Shown: positions 11,040-22,459, counted from the stretch's first letter. The stretch: DNA of 64,000 bases from Prorocentrum cordatum (GCA_963575745.1 CAUYUJ010009435.1:397020-461019), one strand, 5' to 3'. Notes: generated by a model from the letters alone, not told the origin. A program made the numbers and translations.

Positions 11040-12427
11040 CTAAATACGGTGATCCGACTCGTGCTCATCGATCTCCGCGTCCTGCTCCGACACGTTGGCC
11101 TCAACCTCCGCGCTGTGAATGCCGCGCTCGGGTGTTGGGCCCCTGCCACGGCCAGGACATCCGCGCCTCACCAGGCAGCCCAGCGCGACGCCGCAGACCA
11201 AGAACGAGACACCAGCGAAGACTGCAATTAATCCCCATGGCTCGGTGGTGGCTGTGTTGTTTGATGTGTCCGAACTCGTGCCCGTATCGGTGGTCGTCGT
11301 GGCCAGCTTTGGCGGTCGTCGCGGTGGTCGTCTCACTTGTTGTCTCGGTGGTTGTCTTGATGGTGGTAGTAGTGCTTGACGTCGCGGAACTCGTGGCCGT
11401 CTCGGTGGTGACGATGGTGCCGTCGAACACGTACGCGGAGCCAGACTGAGTGCCCTGATCATCGTCATAGTAGGCCCCCACCACCACGCGGGCCCCGTCG
11501 GAGCTCACGGCCACCGAATTACCAAATTTTTCGTATCCGGCCCCATCACTCGCCACAAGCTTGAGCAGCCTCTCGCCGGTGGCACCGTCGAGCACGTACG
11601 CGGAGCCGGAGCCGCCGTCGTCACTAGAGGCCCCCACCACCACGCGGGCCCCGTCGGAGCTCACAGCCACTGAGATTCCGAAATAGTCGCCTGCGGCCCC
11701 ATCACTCGCCACAAGCTTGAGCAGCCTCTCGCCCGTGGCACCGTCGAGCACGTGCACGGAGCCAGAATTGCTGCCCTGGTCGTCGTCACCCCAGGCCCCC
11801 ACCACCACGCGGGCCCCGTCGGAGCTCACGGCCACCGAGATTCCGAAAAAGTCGCCTGCGGCCCCATCACTCGCCACAAGCTTAAGCAGCCTCTCGCCGG
11901 TGGCCCCGTCGAGCACGTACGCGGAGCCAGAATTGGTGCCCTGGTCGTCGTCACCGTAGGCCCCCACCACCACGCGGGCCCCGTCGGAGCTCACGGCCAC
12001 CGAGATTCCGAAAAAGGCGCCTGCGGCCCCGTCACTCGCCACAAGCTTGAGCAGCCTCTCGCCGGTGGCCCCGTCGAGCACGTACGCGGAGCCAGAATTG
12101 CTGCCCTGGTCGTCGTCATAGTAGGCCCCCACCACCACGCGGGCCCCGTCGGAGCTCACGGCCACCGAAGTACCGAATTTGTCGAATAAGGCCCCATCAC
12201 TCGCCACAAGCTTGAGCAGCCTCTCGCCCGTGGCCCCGTCGAGCACGTACGCGGAGCCAGAATCGGTGTCCTGGTCGTCATAGTAGTTGGCCCCCACCAC
12301 CACACGGGCCCCGTCGGAGCTAACGGCCACCGATTTACCGAACCAATGGTACTCGATCCCATCACTCCCCAAGAGCTTGAGCAACTGCTCGCCGCTTGTA
12401 GCCTGGCGCCTCCCGAACTCGGCGAAC
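11040..12427 (-). pseudogene. FG-GAP repeat (beta-propeller) surface protein, frameshifted and lacking a start
   Basis: Six repeats of about 55 residues (11430-12396), each with F-G-x-SVAVSSDGARVVVGA, an Asp-rich loop (DDDQG or a variant) and SGSAYVLDGATGE. This is the FG-GAP type found in integrin-like extracellular propellers, where the Asp loops bind calcium. A Thr-rich stalk follows. Near 11306-11320 the sensible reading moves to another frame: LATTTTDTGTSSD, then a transmembrane helix WGLIAVFAGVSFLVCG (11169-11237), Arg residues and a short acidic tail ending at 11040. The intended protein is therefore a type I membrane adhesin-like protein. No ATG precedes the first blade and a spliced-leader-like sequence sits just upstream. 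A frameshift from assembly error cannot be excluded. Confidence 0.75.
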
Positions 12428-12451
12428 CTTGAGCCGCCAAAATTGCTTCGG
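12428..12451 (-). other. Degenerate spliced-leader-like sequence
   Basis: On the minus strand it begins CCGAAGCAATTTTGG and ends GGCTCAAG. It matches the dinoflagellate spliced leader at 19 of 21 positions with a 3-nt insertion. It lies directly before the FG-GAP coding sequence in the same orientation. It could be a decayed relic leader or chance. Confidence 0.45.
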
Positions 12452-12454
12452 ACC

Positions 12455-12900
12455 TTCCGCTTTTGATTTGGGTTCTTTTTCCAGAAGAACTCCCCCTGGC
12501 GCTTCGGCCCGTCCCGCTGGCCACCCGAAAGGGAGCTCCAGGAGCTCAATCCCAGAAAAATCCCCCAAGACGGCTCCAGATGGCCTCCAAGATGGCCTCC
12601 AAGTCCGCCCAAGATGGTCAAAAGATGGCCTCCAAGACGGCCCGAGAGAGTCCAAGATGCCTCCAGTTCGTCCAAAGAAGGCCCCAAGACGACCCAAGAG
12701 GCCTCCAAGACGCCCAGGCTGCCTCGAAGACCGCCCTGACCCGGCCCATGAGGGCCTGAAGTCGGCTCCGAGAGGCCCCAAAGACGGTCTCGGACGGCGT
12801 CAGATGGGCCAGGAACGCTCTAAGACGACCAAAGACTCCCTCAAAGAGTCCCCAGAGGTCCCCAAGAAGGCCAAGGAGGCCTCCCGAGAAGCATTCAAAA
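12455..12900 (+). repeat. CCAAGAYGGCC array with leader, second site
   Basis: It starts with the same leader (CCAGAAGAACTCCCCCTGG) and continues as the 11-13 bp array. It lies directly beyond the spliced-leader-like sequence and FG-GAP gene. A CGA-rich stretch and a CTC run (13017-13080) follow. Confidence 0.85.
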
Positions 12901-13219
12901 GGTCCACAGGAAGCGGCGCGCGCGAGAGAGAGAGTGGCGGCGGCGGCGACGGCGACGGCGACGACGACTGACGTCGACGACGACGACGAGGACCATCCTA
13001 CTCCTTCTCCTCCTTGTCCTCCTCCTACTCCTCCTCCTCCTCCTCCTCCTCCTCCTCCTCCTCCTCCTCCTCCTCCTTCTAGGTGGGCCGCGGCGGCGCG
13101 CCCTCCTCAGATGCCGTGGTGAGCGTCTGTTCATGAGCGGTCGACTACAATAGCGCGTCCACGTGGGCGACAGGGCCGACGAAGACGAGTGACCCCTAAT
13201 GCGAGTGACCCCACGGGAG

Positions 13220-13521
13220 CCCAGAAACAAGCAAACCGCCTGAGACATCCCCACAAAATGGCCGCGAACGAGCCCGTGCAAACATCCTGGCGGCCCCCCT
13301 GAGGGGTGCTGAAACCAGCGCCCCGCCTGAGACATCCTCACAATCTGCTCTCCAAGCGAAGGATGTTGAGCCCAGAAACAAGCAAACCGCCTGAGACATC
13401 CCCACAAAATGGCCGCGAACGAGCCCGTGCAAACACCCCTGGCGGCCCCCCTTAGGGGTGCTGAAACCAGAGCCCCGCCTGAGACATCCTCACAATCTGC
13501 TCTCCAAGCGAAGGATGTTGA
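13220..13521. repeat. Two tandem units of about 151 bp
   Basis: Units 13220-13370 and 13371-13521 start CCCAGAAACAAGCAAACCGC and are nearly identical. Each contains the inverted partner of the 86-bp sequence at 6880-6965. Confidence 0.88.
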
Positions 13522-13532
13522 GCCCAGAAACG

Positions 13533-13836
13533 GAGGATTTTGGGCGAACAATCCAAAACACTCAAAACAGACTCCCAGAAGATGTCCAAACATCTACACC
13601 CTGCGAAATGCTTTAGAAATCATGGGTTAAGCAATTCATAGTCTCAGACTTTGGGGAAAAAACCCAGAATGCCTATTCAAATCTTAGGATTCACATTGAA
13701 ACATTAAGAATAATCGAGACTATGGCCGAACACTTGGGTTTTCTTGAGCATCGCCTAAGGTGTACTCAAAAATAGCCCCCAGGCATCTTTTGTTGACTGC
13801 TTTGGAGCACCCCTCCTGTGGAGGGGCGGGCCCGAC
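13533..13836. mobile_element. MITE family C, left-truncated copy
   Basis: It begins GGATTTTGGGCGAACAATCC and ends CAAAAATAGCCCCC, then GGAGGGGCGGGCCCGAC. The right end matches the copy at 42528-42705. The outer left terminus is missing. Confidence 0.55.
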
Positions 13837-13904
13837 GTCAGGTCACCTCCGCGCCCTCGCGCCGCCGCCCTTTGAGCGAGGCGCCGCGCCCAAGGAGCAT
13901 CGCA

Positions 13905-14130
13905 CTCCTCCTCCTCCTCTCCTCCTCCTCCTCCTCCTCCTCCTCCTCCTCCTCCTCCTCCTCCTCCCTCCTCCTCCTCCTCCTCCTCCTCCTCCTCCTC
14001 CTCCTCCTCCTCCTCCCCCCTCCTCCTCCTCCTCCTCCCCTCCCCCTCCTCCTCCCCTCCTCCTCCTCCTCCTCCTCCTCCTCCTCCTCCTCCTCCTCCT
14101 CCCCCTCCCCCTCCTCCTCCTCCTCCGCGA
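13905..14130. repeat. CTC microsatellite
   Basis: CTC runs with few interruptions over about 225 bp. Confidence 0.95.
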
Positions 14131-14314
14131 GGCGCGGGGCGCGGCCGCCCTGCGCGCCCCCCCGCGCGACCCGCCCGCGGTTCAGCGCGGCACCGATCCA
14201 TCTCGGGGGGCCCCAGGGGCACAGAAACAAAATAGACACAAGCAGCAGGATCCCTCATGTTTCCCTGATCTTTCTGGGTGTCTGTCTCCCCCCCACACTT
14301 CCAATAGTTTCCCA

Positions 14315-14640
14315 TATTTCCTCTTGGGGGTCGACGGTTGATTGTGCCTGTGTGTTTCTTTCCCTCCTGACCATCGCAGGTGGCGCGACGAGGTGGGAGG
14401 TGTGAGGGGGCGGGCCCTTCCGAGGGCGGTGCGGCTTCCCAGAAGCCCTCGCGCCTCGAGAGAACCAAAAGCCTGCTCCTCTCGAGGGCGGTGGGGCTTC
14501 CCAGAGGCCCATCGCGCCTCCGGAGAACGGCGCCTGCTCCGAAGGCGGCGACGGCGTCGCAGGAGGCCAGAGGGTGTCCGAGAAGCCCCGCAGCCTCCCG
14601 AGGAGGCCTGCCCTTTCTCACCTTCCCCCCTGGGCTCGCC
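14315..14640. repeat. Dispersed repeat and 80-bp tandem units
   Basis: 14315-14378 is the partner of the window's first 62 bases. From about 14400 a roughly 80-bp unit with GGGCGGTGCGGCTTCCCAGA recurs two to three times with changes. A GAG microsatellite follows at 14664-14765. I see no gene in 14770-15040. Confidence 0.6.
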
Positions 14641-15039
14641 GCCGACCCTCAAGAGAGGCCTCGAGGAGGAGGAGGAGGAGGAGGAGGAGGAGGAGGAGGA
14701 GGACGAGGAGGAGGAGGAGGAGGAGGAGGAGGAGGGGGAGGAGGAGGAGGAGGAGGGGGAGGAGAGGAGCAGGAGGAGGGGACTCCTGCGAGGCCGCCCG
14801 CTGGCCACCGTTCCCCCCTGCGCGCCCCTGCGAAAAGGAGGAGGGCGGCCGGGGTGCGGCAGGGCCTGGTCGGCGTCGCAGGCCTCGAAGAGGCGGTGCA
14901 CCTTGCCGTCGCTGCGCGCTCGGCGCGCGTCGTCGCAGGCAGTCGTCCTCGTCCTCCTGGCGCCTGGTGCCTGATAGCCCGAGGGTCTGCCAGACGCAGC
15001 CATCCTCCTCCACCTCCACCGTCCTGTTCCTTCCGGGCA

Positions 15040-15530
15040 GCTCCTCCCGGTCGCACCCCGAGGCCAGGTCGGAAGGGCGGGCCAGGCGTTTCGCCTGAGA
15101 CTTCCATGATATGTATGAGCCTGAAGCTCGGGAACTAAGGCAACAATTTCACACGTTGAGGGCGGGTCGTTTCCAAAATGTGGCTCTCGCCTGAGCGCCG
15201 CGTATGTTCGACTTAAACATGTACAAAAGCTTCCCAAATTGAGAACAGGTCGGTTTCAAGATGTTGGACTCGCCTTCGCGCCGCGCAAATTCGATTCGGA
15301 GATTTGCAAGAGGATTCGTTGTTTATTGTCCGCGGTAACGGGCGTAATCGGGGGGGGAGAGGCGGGGGCGATCACGAGCGTTACCGCCCAGACTAAAAAA
15401 AGGCTCAAGCTCCCCGGATTGAGGACGGCTCATTTGCAAAATCTGGCTCTCACCCTAGCGCCGCGCACATCCGTCGGAAAAAAAGACGCAAGCGTTTCAC
15501 GGATTCCCATGGTTAACGCAACAGAAATGG
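15040..15530. repeat. Dispersed module, copy 1
   Basis: After a CGCACCCCG-containing leader, three or four units carry GAGGGCGGGTCGTTT, CAAAATGTGGCTCTCGCC and GCGCCGCGCACATTCG-like parts. The same module is at 31325-31615. Nothing is recognised in 15531-16050. Confidence 0.7.
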
Positions 15531-16050
15531 CGTCTTGGAGCGATTCAAGATTGTTGGGGCGTAACAAGTGCGTTGATTCGCGGCGTTGGAGTGCCAGGAA
15601 TGGTACTCTGGCACGATTCAGGGTCGTCGAGACGCAACACTCGCCATCGCTCGGACGTCCATTCCCTGTGTTATTCGGTTTCGTGCGTGATTTTTCGCCA
15701 ACTGATCAAGGATGCTCCTCGATGGTCCTCGCCGAAGAAAAAATGCACACGTCCGAGCGATGCCAAGAACAGCCAGGTGGACTCGTGGCGTTGGAGTCAT
15801 GAGAGTTGTGTTTTGGCACACTTCAGAACTTTCGCACGGTTGTCTCCCAACGGGGCATTTCCCCCAGTGGAAATGAATCCTTGTATGGAGCCTATGAAGA
15901 GGGATCTTGGAGGGAGGGCGTGTTCCGACATCGTTGATGAGTCTTGGGTTGACACTGGTTCTCCACCTCCTCCTCCTTCTCCTCCTATTCCTCTTCCTCT
16001 TCCTCCATGTCTCTTCTCGTTGGGCAACATTAGCGAAGGAGCTGTTGCGT

Positions 16051-16284
16051 TTCTCCTCCTCCTCCTCCTCCTCCTCCTCCTCCTCCTCCTGGGCCTCGCC
16101 GTCGTCATCCTCGTCTACGCTGCCGCCGTCGGCGAGAACCTTGAATCGCGGATATGACTATGGGCGTGCTCTGAAGCGCTCGCAGGGCCCTCGTCGACAC
16201 CATTTCGTCTACCAGCGCAAGGGGAGCCCAGTGACAGAGAACGGAGAGCCAGCACGACCGACGGACGACGGACGACGGACGACA

Positions 16285-16332
<48 letters not shown>
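16051..16332. repeat. CTC and GAC microsatellites
   Basis: CTC at 16051-16091 and GAC at about 16287-16332. There is no gene between them. 16333-16794 has no recognisable feature. Confidence 0.9.
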
Positions 16333-16794
16333 AGAGGCGCAAGTTTGGGGGGGGGGATGAGGGGCAAGGATAGGATGGGATCAGCTCGGACCAGCTCCAG
16401 GAAGAGGAAGCATCGGCCTGGAATCGGCGACACGTCGCCGATACACGAAGAGAGATGCCCCGGACACTGCCGCTTCATCCCTTGCTCGCGCATTCGAGAC
16501 GACACCTCGCAGGGCCGCCCTCGTTCTGGCCTGCCTATCCGCCAGAGGGCCAGCAGACAAGCACAGAACACAAACTCCAGAAGGCCCCGCGGATCTCCTG
16601 GTCCGGCGCCGGGACCTCCTTCCCCTCACACCCCATCCCTGGCGCGCGGAGCGCGCCACAGGCGCAACCTGGGCACGCGGAGAGAGTGCACAACAATGAC
16701 CCGAGAAGTCAGAGCGGACCTCCGACAGCTCGCCGAGGTCATCACTATCGCCCGTTCGCTTGCCCCTACTCCTGCGCGCATCGCACTCGTGGAG

Positions 16795-16967
16795 ACCTCC
16801 CTAATAGGGTCCGAGTAGATATGATCGGAGGAACGAACCGCACCGCCGATGCATCGGAGACGTCGGCGTGGAGAAAATCGGGCACCACATCGAGCCGCAT
16901 CGCCGATGCATCGGCGATGCGGCGCGATCCTCCGGCCCCACCTCCTCGGACTCCACTTGGAAGCCTG
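16795..16967. mobile_element. MITE family B, copy 2
   Basis: Termini with GGGTCCGAG and CTCGGACTCC, and an interior with GCCGATGCATCGG palindromes and GCGGCGCGATCCTCC, as at 4116-4306. In 16968-18400 I see only a short 12-bp GGGCCCTCCGA minisatellite (about 17440-17505). Confidence 0.72.
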
Positions 16968-18419
16968 GAACCCGGCGAGGCGCGACGTGCTCGTCTTCGC
17001 GCACCTCGCGGGGCTGAGTATCGTTGAACCGATCCCCATCCCCAGCGGCGTGGCCTGGGCCCCGCTGGCCGATTTACCCCCCTAGATGGGGATATAGGTC
17101 GTTCTCCTCGGGTTTCGAGGGGGGTGTCCCCAACTGGGGTGGTAATTTGGTGGGGGTCTCGAAGGGGATGGAGATGGGGGTGGGGATCGGTTAAACAACA
17201 CCGAGGGGCCCAGGGCAGCTGCCCGGCCTCTCCTCCGCAGCCCGCGCCCTCCCCGTCCCCACTGCGGCGCCAGGATCCGTCTCTGCTCCGCGTGGGCGTC
17301 GGCGGTCGCGGGCGGCGGCGCCGCTGCTGGCCGCTCCTGCGGAGGGCCGCGGCGCGGCGGGCGGCCGCATCGGCCACCGCGACCCCCGCCACGCCGGCGC
17401 GCGTCGGGCTGCCAGGAACTGGAGAGCAACCACGGGCGCCCTCCGAGGGCCCTCCGAGGGCCCTCCGGGGGCCCTCCGAGGGCCCTCCGAGGCCCTCCGA
17501 GGCCCCCCGGGAGACCGCCGAGAGACCGCCGAGGGACGGCCGGGCGGGGCCCGCGCGGGCGGCGCGGGCAACGGGCACCGAGGGCCGGCGGGCGCGCACG
17601 TGGCTGGGGCAGTGCTCCCGCGCCCCGGTTGCATGCACGTCGTGGCCCGTTTGGGCTCGTCGGAGCCCCGCGGGAGACGGGACGCGAGCCCGACACTGAC
17701 AGCCAGCTGCATCCCATTGCATCGACGTGCTTTGATCGTCCGGCCTGACTGTCTGGCGGCGGCGGCGGCCCCGGCGACAAGCCGAGCCCTGCGCGCGGAC
17801 AGCGTGTCGCTCCGCTCCGCGGGGAGGGAGGCCAGAAAAGGCTCGCGACGTGAACACCTGGGGATCTGGACGTGGGATTAGCGTGTCGCGCCGCAGCGCG
17901 GTGGGCCAGGACTGGCGGAGCGACACGACAAGCCAAAGTTCCTGACCGTACCCCGGGTGGTGTTCGGGTCATAACCTGAGTCTCCAATGGCCGTTCGGGA
18001 AGATCCCGGCACCCCAAGAACGCTCTCGGCGAGGCACGGCCACTGGAATCCATCCCGAAGCAGAAAAACAACCGCCGAGGACCGACGAAACCACCCCAAA
18101 ACCTCGAACGTCCAAAACCAATGCCTCAGACCTTGGACATCGAATGCGGCAGCGGCGGCCACGGTAAGCCGACAGGCGGCGGCGGCGCACGGCGGCAGCC
18201 ACAGCGCCGACGGCGCGGCGGCCGACGGCGGCGGCGGCGCGGCGGCCACGGCGCCGGCGGCGCGGCGGCCGACGACGGCGGCGCCGAGGGGCCGCCGAGG
18301 GGCCGAGGGGCCGGCGGAGGCTCCTCCCGCGCTGGAGGCGGGGGCGCGGCCGCGGGGCGCGGCGGCTCTGGCGGCTGCTGCCGCTCTGGGGGGGGGAAGC
18401 AGATCGTGATCGTGATCGT

Positions 18420-18525
18420 GATCGCGAACGAAAGGTCGTCGTCGTCGTCGTCGACGTCGTCGTCGTCGTCGTCATCTTCGTCGGCGTCGTCGCCGCAGCC
18501 GTCGGCGTCGGCGTCGGCGTCGGCT

Positions 18526-18563
<38 letters not shown>

Positions 18564-18595
18564 GTCGTCTTCGTCTTCGTCTTTGTCTTCGTCGT

Positions 18596-18629
<34 letters not shown>

Positions 18630-19363
18630 ATCGGCGTCGGCGTCGGCGTCGGCGTCGGTGTCGACGTCGGCGCGGCGTCGGCCTCGCCATCGCCGTCGCA
18701 GTCTTCGTCGGCGTCGTCGTCGGCGTCGGCGTAGGCGTCGGCGTCGGCGCGGGCGTCAGCGTCGGCGCGGGCGTCAGCGTCGGCGTCGTCATCGTCGTGG
18801 TCGGCGTCGGCGTCGGCGTCGGCGTCACCGCGTCTTCGTCTTCGTCTTGGTCTTCGTCGTCGTCGTCGACGTCGTCGTTGGCGTCGCCGTCGTCGTCGTC
18901 GTCGTTGGCGGCGTCGTCGGTGTTGACGTGATCGTGATCATGATCGTGATCGCTGACGTGATCGTAAACGTGGGGTCGTCGTCGCGGTCGGCGTCGGCGT
19001 CAGCGTCGACGTCGTCGTCGTCGGCGTCATCGCCGCCGGCGTCAGCGTCGACGTCGGCGTCGGCTTCGGCGTCGGCGTTGAAGTCTTCGTTTTCGTTTTT
19101 GTCTTCGTCGTTGACGTCGGCGGCATCGGCGTCGGCGTCGGCGTCGGTGGTGTCGTCGGCGTTGACGTGATGGTGATCGTGATTGTGATCGTGATTGTGA
19201 TCGTAATGAATGTGAACGTAAACGTGGGTCGCCGTCGTCGTTGTCGTCGTCGTCGTTGGCGTCGTCACCACCGTCGTCGGCGTCGTCGTCGGCGTCGCCT
19301 TCGGCGTCGGCGGCGTCTTCGGCGTCGGCGTCGCCTTGTCTTCGTCGTTGTCGGCGGCGGCGT

Positions 19364-19405
<42 letters not shown>

Positions 19406-19910
19406 GGCTTCGGCATCGGCGTCGCCATCGCCGTCTTCGTCGTCGTCGGCGGCGTCGCCGTCGTCGTCGTCATGGTCCGCGTCGGCGTCGGCGTCGCCTT
19501 CATCTTCGTCTTGGTCTTCGTCGTCGTCATCCTCGTCGGCGTCGGCGCGGCCGTCGGCGTCGGCGTCGGCCTCGGCGTCGTCGTCGTCGGCGGCGTCATC
19601 GTCGTCGGCTTCGGCGCCGGCGGCGGCGGCAGCAGTGTCGGCGTCTTCGTCGGCGTCATCGTCGTCGTGGCCGCTGTCGCCGTCTCCGTCACCGTCGCCG
19701 TCGGCGTCGCCGTCGCCTCGTCTTCATTTTCGTCTTCATCGTCGTCGTCGTCGTCGTCGTCGTCGGCGTCGTCGTCGCCAGCGTCGTCGTCGTTGTCAAT
19801 GTCGGCTTCGGCGACGGCTTCGGTGTCAGCGTGGTCGGCGTCGTCGGCGTCGGCGTCGTTTTTGACGTCGTCGTCGTCGTCGTCGTCGGCGTCGGCGCCT
19901 GTGCCCTCTT
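18420..19910. repeat. GTC/GTCGGC microsatellite with higher-order structure
   Basis: About 1.5 kb of GTC and GTCGGC units. A marker block with GTGATCGTGATC and GTAAACGTGGGTCG recurs near 18930 and 19165, about 240 bp apart, which suggests segment-level duplication. Long open frames here are artefacts. Confidence 0.92.
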
Positions 19911-20010
19911 CTGCTCACGGGGCCACGGCCGTGCAACGCGAGGCGGCAACGGTGGTAACGGCCGCAATTCACATGCAACACGGGAGGAGGAAGAGGCCCA
20001 CCCGTTCCCT

Positions 20011-20340
20011 CTCCTCCTCCTCCTCCTCCTCCTCCTCCGCCTCCTCCTCCTGGTCCTTTTGGTCCTCCCCCTCCTCCTCCTCCTCCTCCTCCTCCTCCTC
20101 CTCCTCCTCCTCCTCCTCCCCCCTCCGCTCCAAGGCGGCAGCTGCTGCAGCTCTGGGGGGGGCATCTTCGAGGTTTGACTCGAACAAGCAATTAATAGGC
20201 GTTTGGACGTTTACTCGTCGTCCTCCTCCTCCTCCCTCTCCCCCTCCTCTTCCTCCTCCTCCTCCTCCTCCTCCTCCTCCTCCTCCTCCTCCCTCCTCCT
20301 CCTCCCCCATCCCCCTCCTCCTCATCCTCCTCCTCCTCCT
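20011..20340. repeat. CTC microsatellite tracts
   Basis: Runs at about 20011-20120 and 20220-20340 separated by a short unique piece. Confidence 0.92.
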
Positions 20341-20554
20341 CACGCCTCCTCTCCGAGGCGGCCCTTCGCTGCCGCTCTGGGGGGGGGGCGCTCTTGTTTT
20401 CCTTCTGAGTGCTGGGGCCTCTGAGGATCGAAGATCGAGGTTTGCTGGCGGATCTTCGCGCGCCTCAGCAGACTTGCCAGGATGGACCCATGGAAGGGGG
20501 CCCTGGGCTCCGATTCGTGGACGGAGACAGCGAGAGCCCCGACTCAGTCTCTGA

Positions 20555-20866
20555 ACCCCTCCCTGGGTCCAGGCGCACTGGATCTACCTCCCGCTGGCTC
20601 CTTACGCGCTGCAGCAGCTGCAGCTCCACCCGGGAGCCCTGCTGGAGGTCGTCATGCTCGATGCGTGGGGCCAGCCCAATGGCACCGCCGAGTTCCGCGT
20701 GTCAGGAGCCTGCCCCGCGGACGGACCAGGTCAGTTCGCGCCGATGACGCACACGACGAGACTCGAGCTGACGCCTGTCGGCCGGGGAGGCCTCCCACGA
20801 GACTCGTCTGACTGCCCCGGCTGCGGGGGCTCGCAGTCCCCATTGATATCGGACAGCGGGCCGTAG
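20555..20866 (+). CDS. Coding-like fragment, unknown protein
   Basis: Open from just after a TGA (20552-20554) to a stop ending at 20866, about 103 codons. It reads AHWIYLPLAPYALQQLQL, then LLEVVMLDAWGQPNGTAEF and VSGACPADGPGQFAPM. The composition is balanced, unlike the repeats around it, and the frame lacks low-complexity runs. There is no ATG near its start (first at 20654) and no known motif. It may be a fragment of a gene or mobile-element protein. 20867-21184 shows nothing clear. Confidence 0.35.
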   Translation, partial: TPPWVQAHWIYLPLAPYALQQLQLHPGALLEVVMLDAWGQPNGTAEFRVSGACPADGPGQFAPMTHTTRLELTPVGRGGLPRDSSDCPGCGGSQSPLISDSGP

Positions 20867-21184
20867 TGGTACTTGAGCTGTGGCGAACCTTGACGTGGCG
20901 ACGAGGGGGCCCCCCGACGGCTCTCCCGAGGAGGATTGCAGATCGGGGCTCGAGGCTCTAGGTTGGTGGCAGCTGCACTGGCATTTCCCGCAGGCCTCCG
21001 GGCGCGCCCTGACGGCCACGGCGGGACCAGCCTCGGATTCTCCGACTCTTCAAGGCAGCCACGCATGAGTCATCCCCTGCAGGCCTGAGCTCGGAGGACG
21101 CTTCCAGCCAAGCGAGCCCCAACGGGGGGTGTCCGATACCACGGCGCCGCTTGGAACCGCAGGGTTACCTGTCGCAACAGGTCG

Positions 21185-21407
21185 CCGAATCCCAAAACGG
21201 TGCGGTGACGGACCGTGCGGTGACCTCGACATCCCCAAGGGCATCATCGCACGGTCCGTCACCACATGGTTTTAGAAGCCTGGAGGCCCCAATCGCCCGA
21301 GGTCTTCTCGGAGAACGGCCCGAGTCTCCAGACCGTGCGGCCACCTCGAAGCCACACTGATTCACCATAGGGCATGGTCACGAAGCCGATTCGGGGCCCC
21401 CGATTAA
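21185..21407. repeat. Dispersed repeat D, copy 1 (GTGCGGTGAC inverted motifs)
   Basis: It carries CGGTGCGGTGACGG and its reverse complement, and ends GGGGCCCCCGATTA. It matches 29643-29866. No gene is seen in 21408-21889. Confidence 0.7.
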
Positions 21408-21889
21408 ATCTTTCCCCCTCCGTCGCCGCTGGCATGACCGACAGGGGGGCCAGAGGTGCCAACTGTGTCCAGCCCCCAGGCGCTCTTGGCCTCAAGAACG
21501 CCTCTTGCCCCGACGTCCGCCGACGCGTCGTTGCTCCGCCCGCGGCCCCAACCACCTGACCCGGGGGTGGCTGCAGCTCTTCTTCCTCGAGCACGTTGGA
21601 CTTCCTCTGGGCCCACTGGCAGGCCCCCCGATGGCCGACATCGAAAACAACAAGACACAAAACGGATAAACGAGTCATACCGTCAGAGATCGGGGGGCGC
21701 TCGTCTTCCTGGCGCCCGCGGGCGTCGCTGCCCCTCGGGCGGTGCGATCGCTGGAGCGCCCCCTGGAGGGCCCGCCCCGCGAAGAGCGCGGAACGCGGCG
21801 GGAGAGGGGGGAGCCTCCCGGCGACCTGCGCGACAGCCTCTCGAGCATCTCTTTCAGCTCGCTGTCCTGGCGGGGTGCGGCCGGCACGC

Positions 21890-22409
21890 CGCCTCCTCCT
21901 CCTCCTCCTCCTCCTCCTCCTCCTCCTCCTCCTCCTCCTCCTCCTCCTCCTCCTCCTCCTCCTCCTCCTCCTCCTCCTCCTCCTCCTCCTCCTCCTCCTC
22001 CTCCTCCTCCTCCTCCTCCTCCTCTTCGCTGTTTCGCTCGCTCGGCACGCCGCCTCCTCTCCTCCTCCTCCTCCTCCTCCTCCTCCTCCTCCTCCTCCTC
22101 CTCCTCCTTTTCCTCCTCCTCCTCCTCCTCCTCCTCCTCCTCCTCCTTTTCCTCCTCCTCCTCCTCGCTGTTTCGCTCGCTCGGCACGCCTCCTCCTCGC
22201 TCGCTCGTCCGGCTGCGCGGCGCTGCCAGCGCGCCTGGGGCAGCAGAGGGGGCCCCGCCCCGGTCCCTCCGCCCGAGCGCGGCCGAGGGGTGGCAATCCC
22301 TCTTCCAACAGGGCGCCTGCGACCCGTCTCGCGTTGGCCCCCGAAGCGGCTTGACCCCAATCTCGAGCTCGCCCACCGTCCTCTGCCTTTTCCTCTTCCT
22401 CTCTCGCTG

Positions 22410-22459
<50 letters not shown>

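Noticed and set aside
18121-20554. Ser/Ala- and Val-rich open frames over 300 codons
   Set aside because: They are readings of the GTC/GTCGGC microsatellite.
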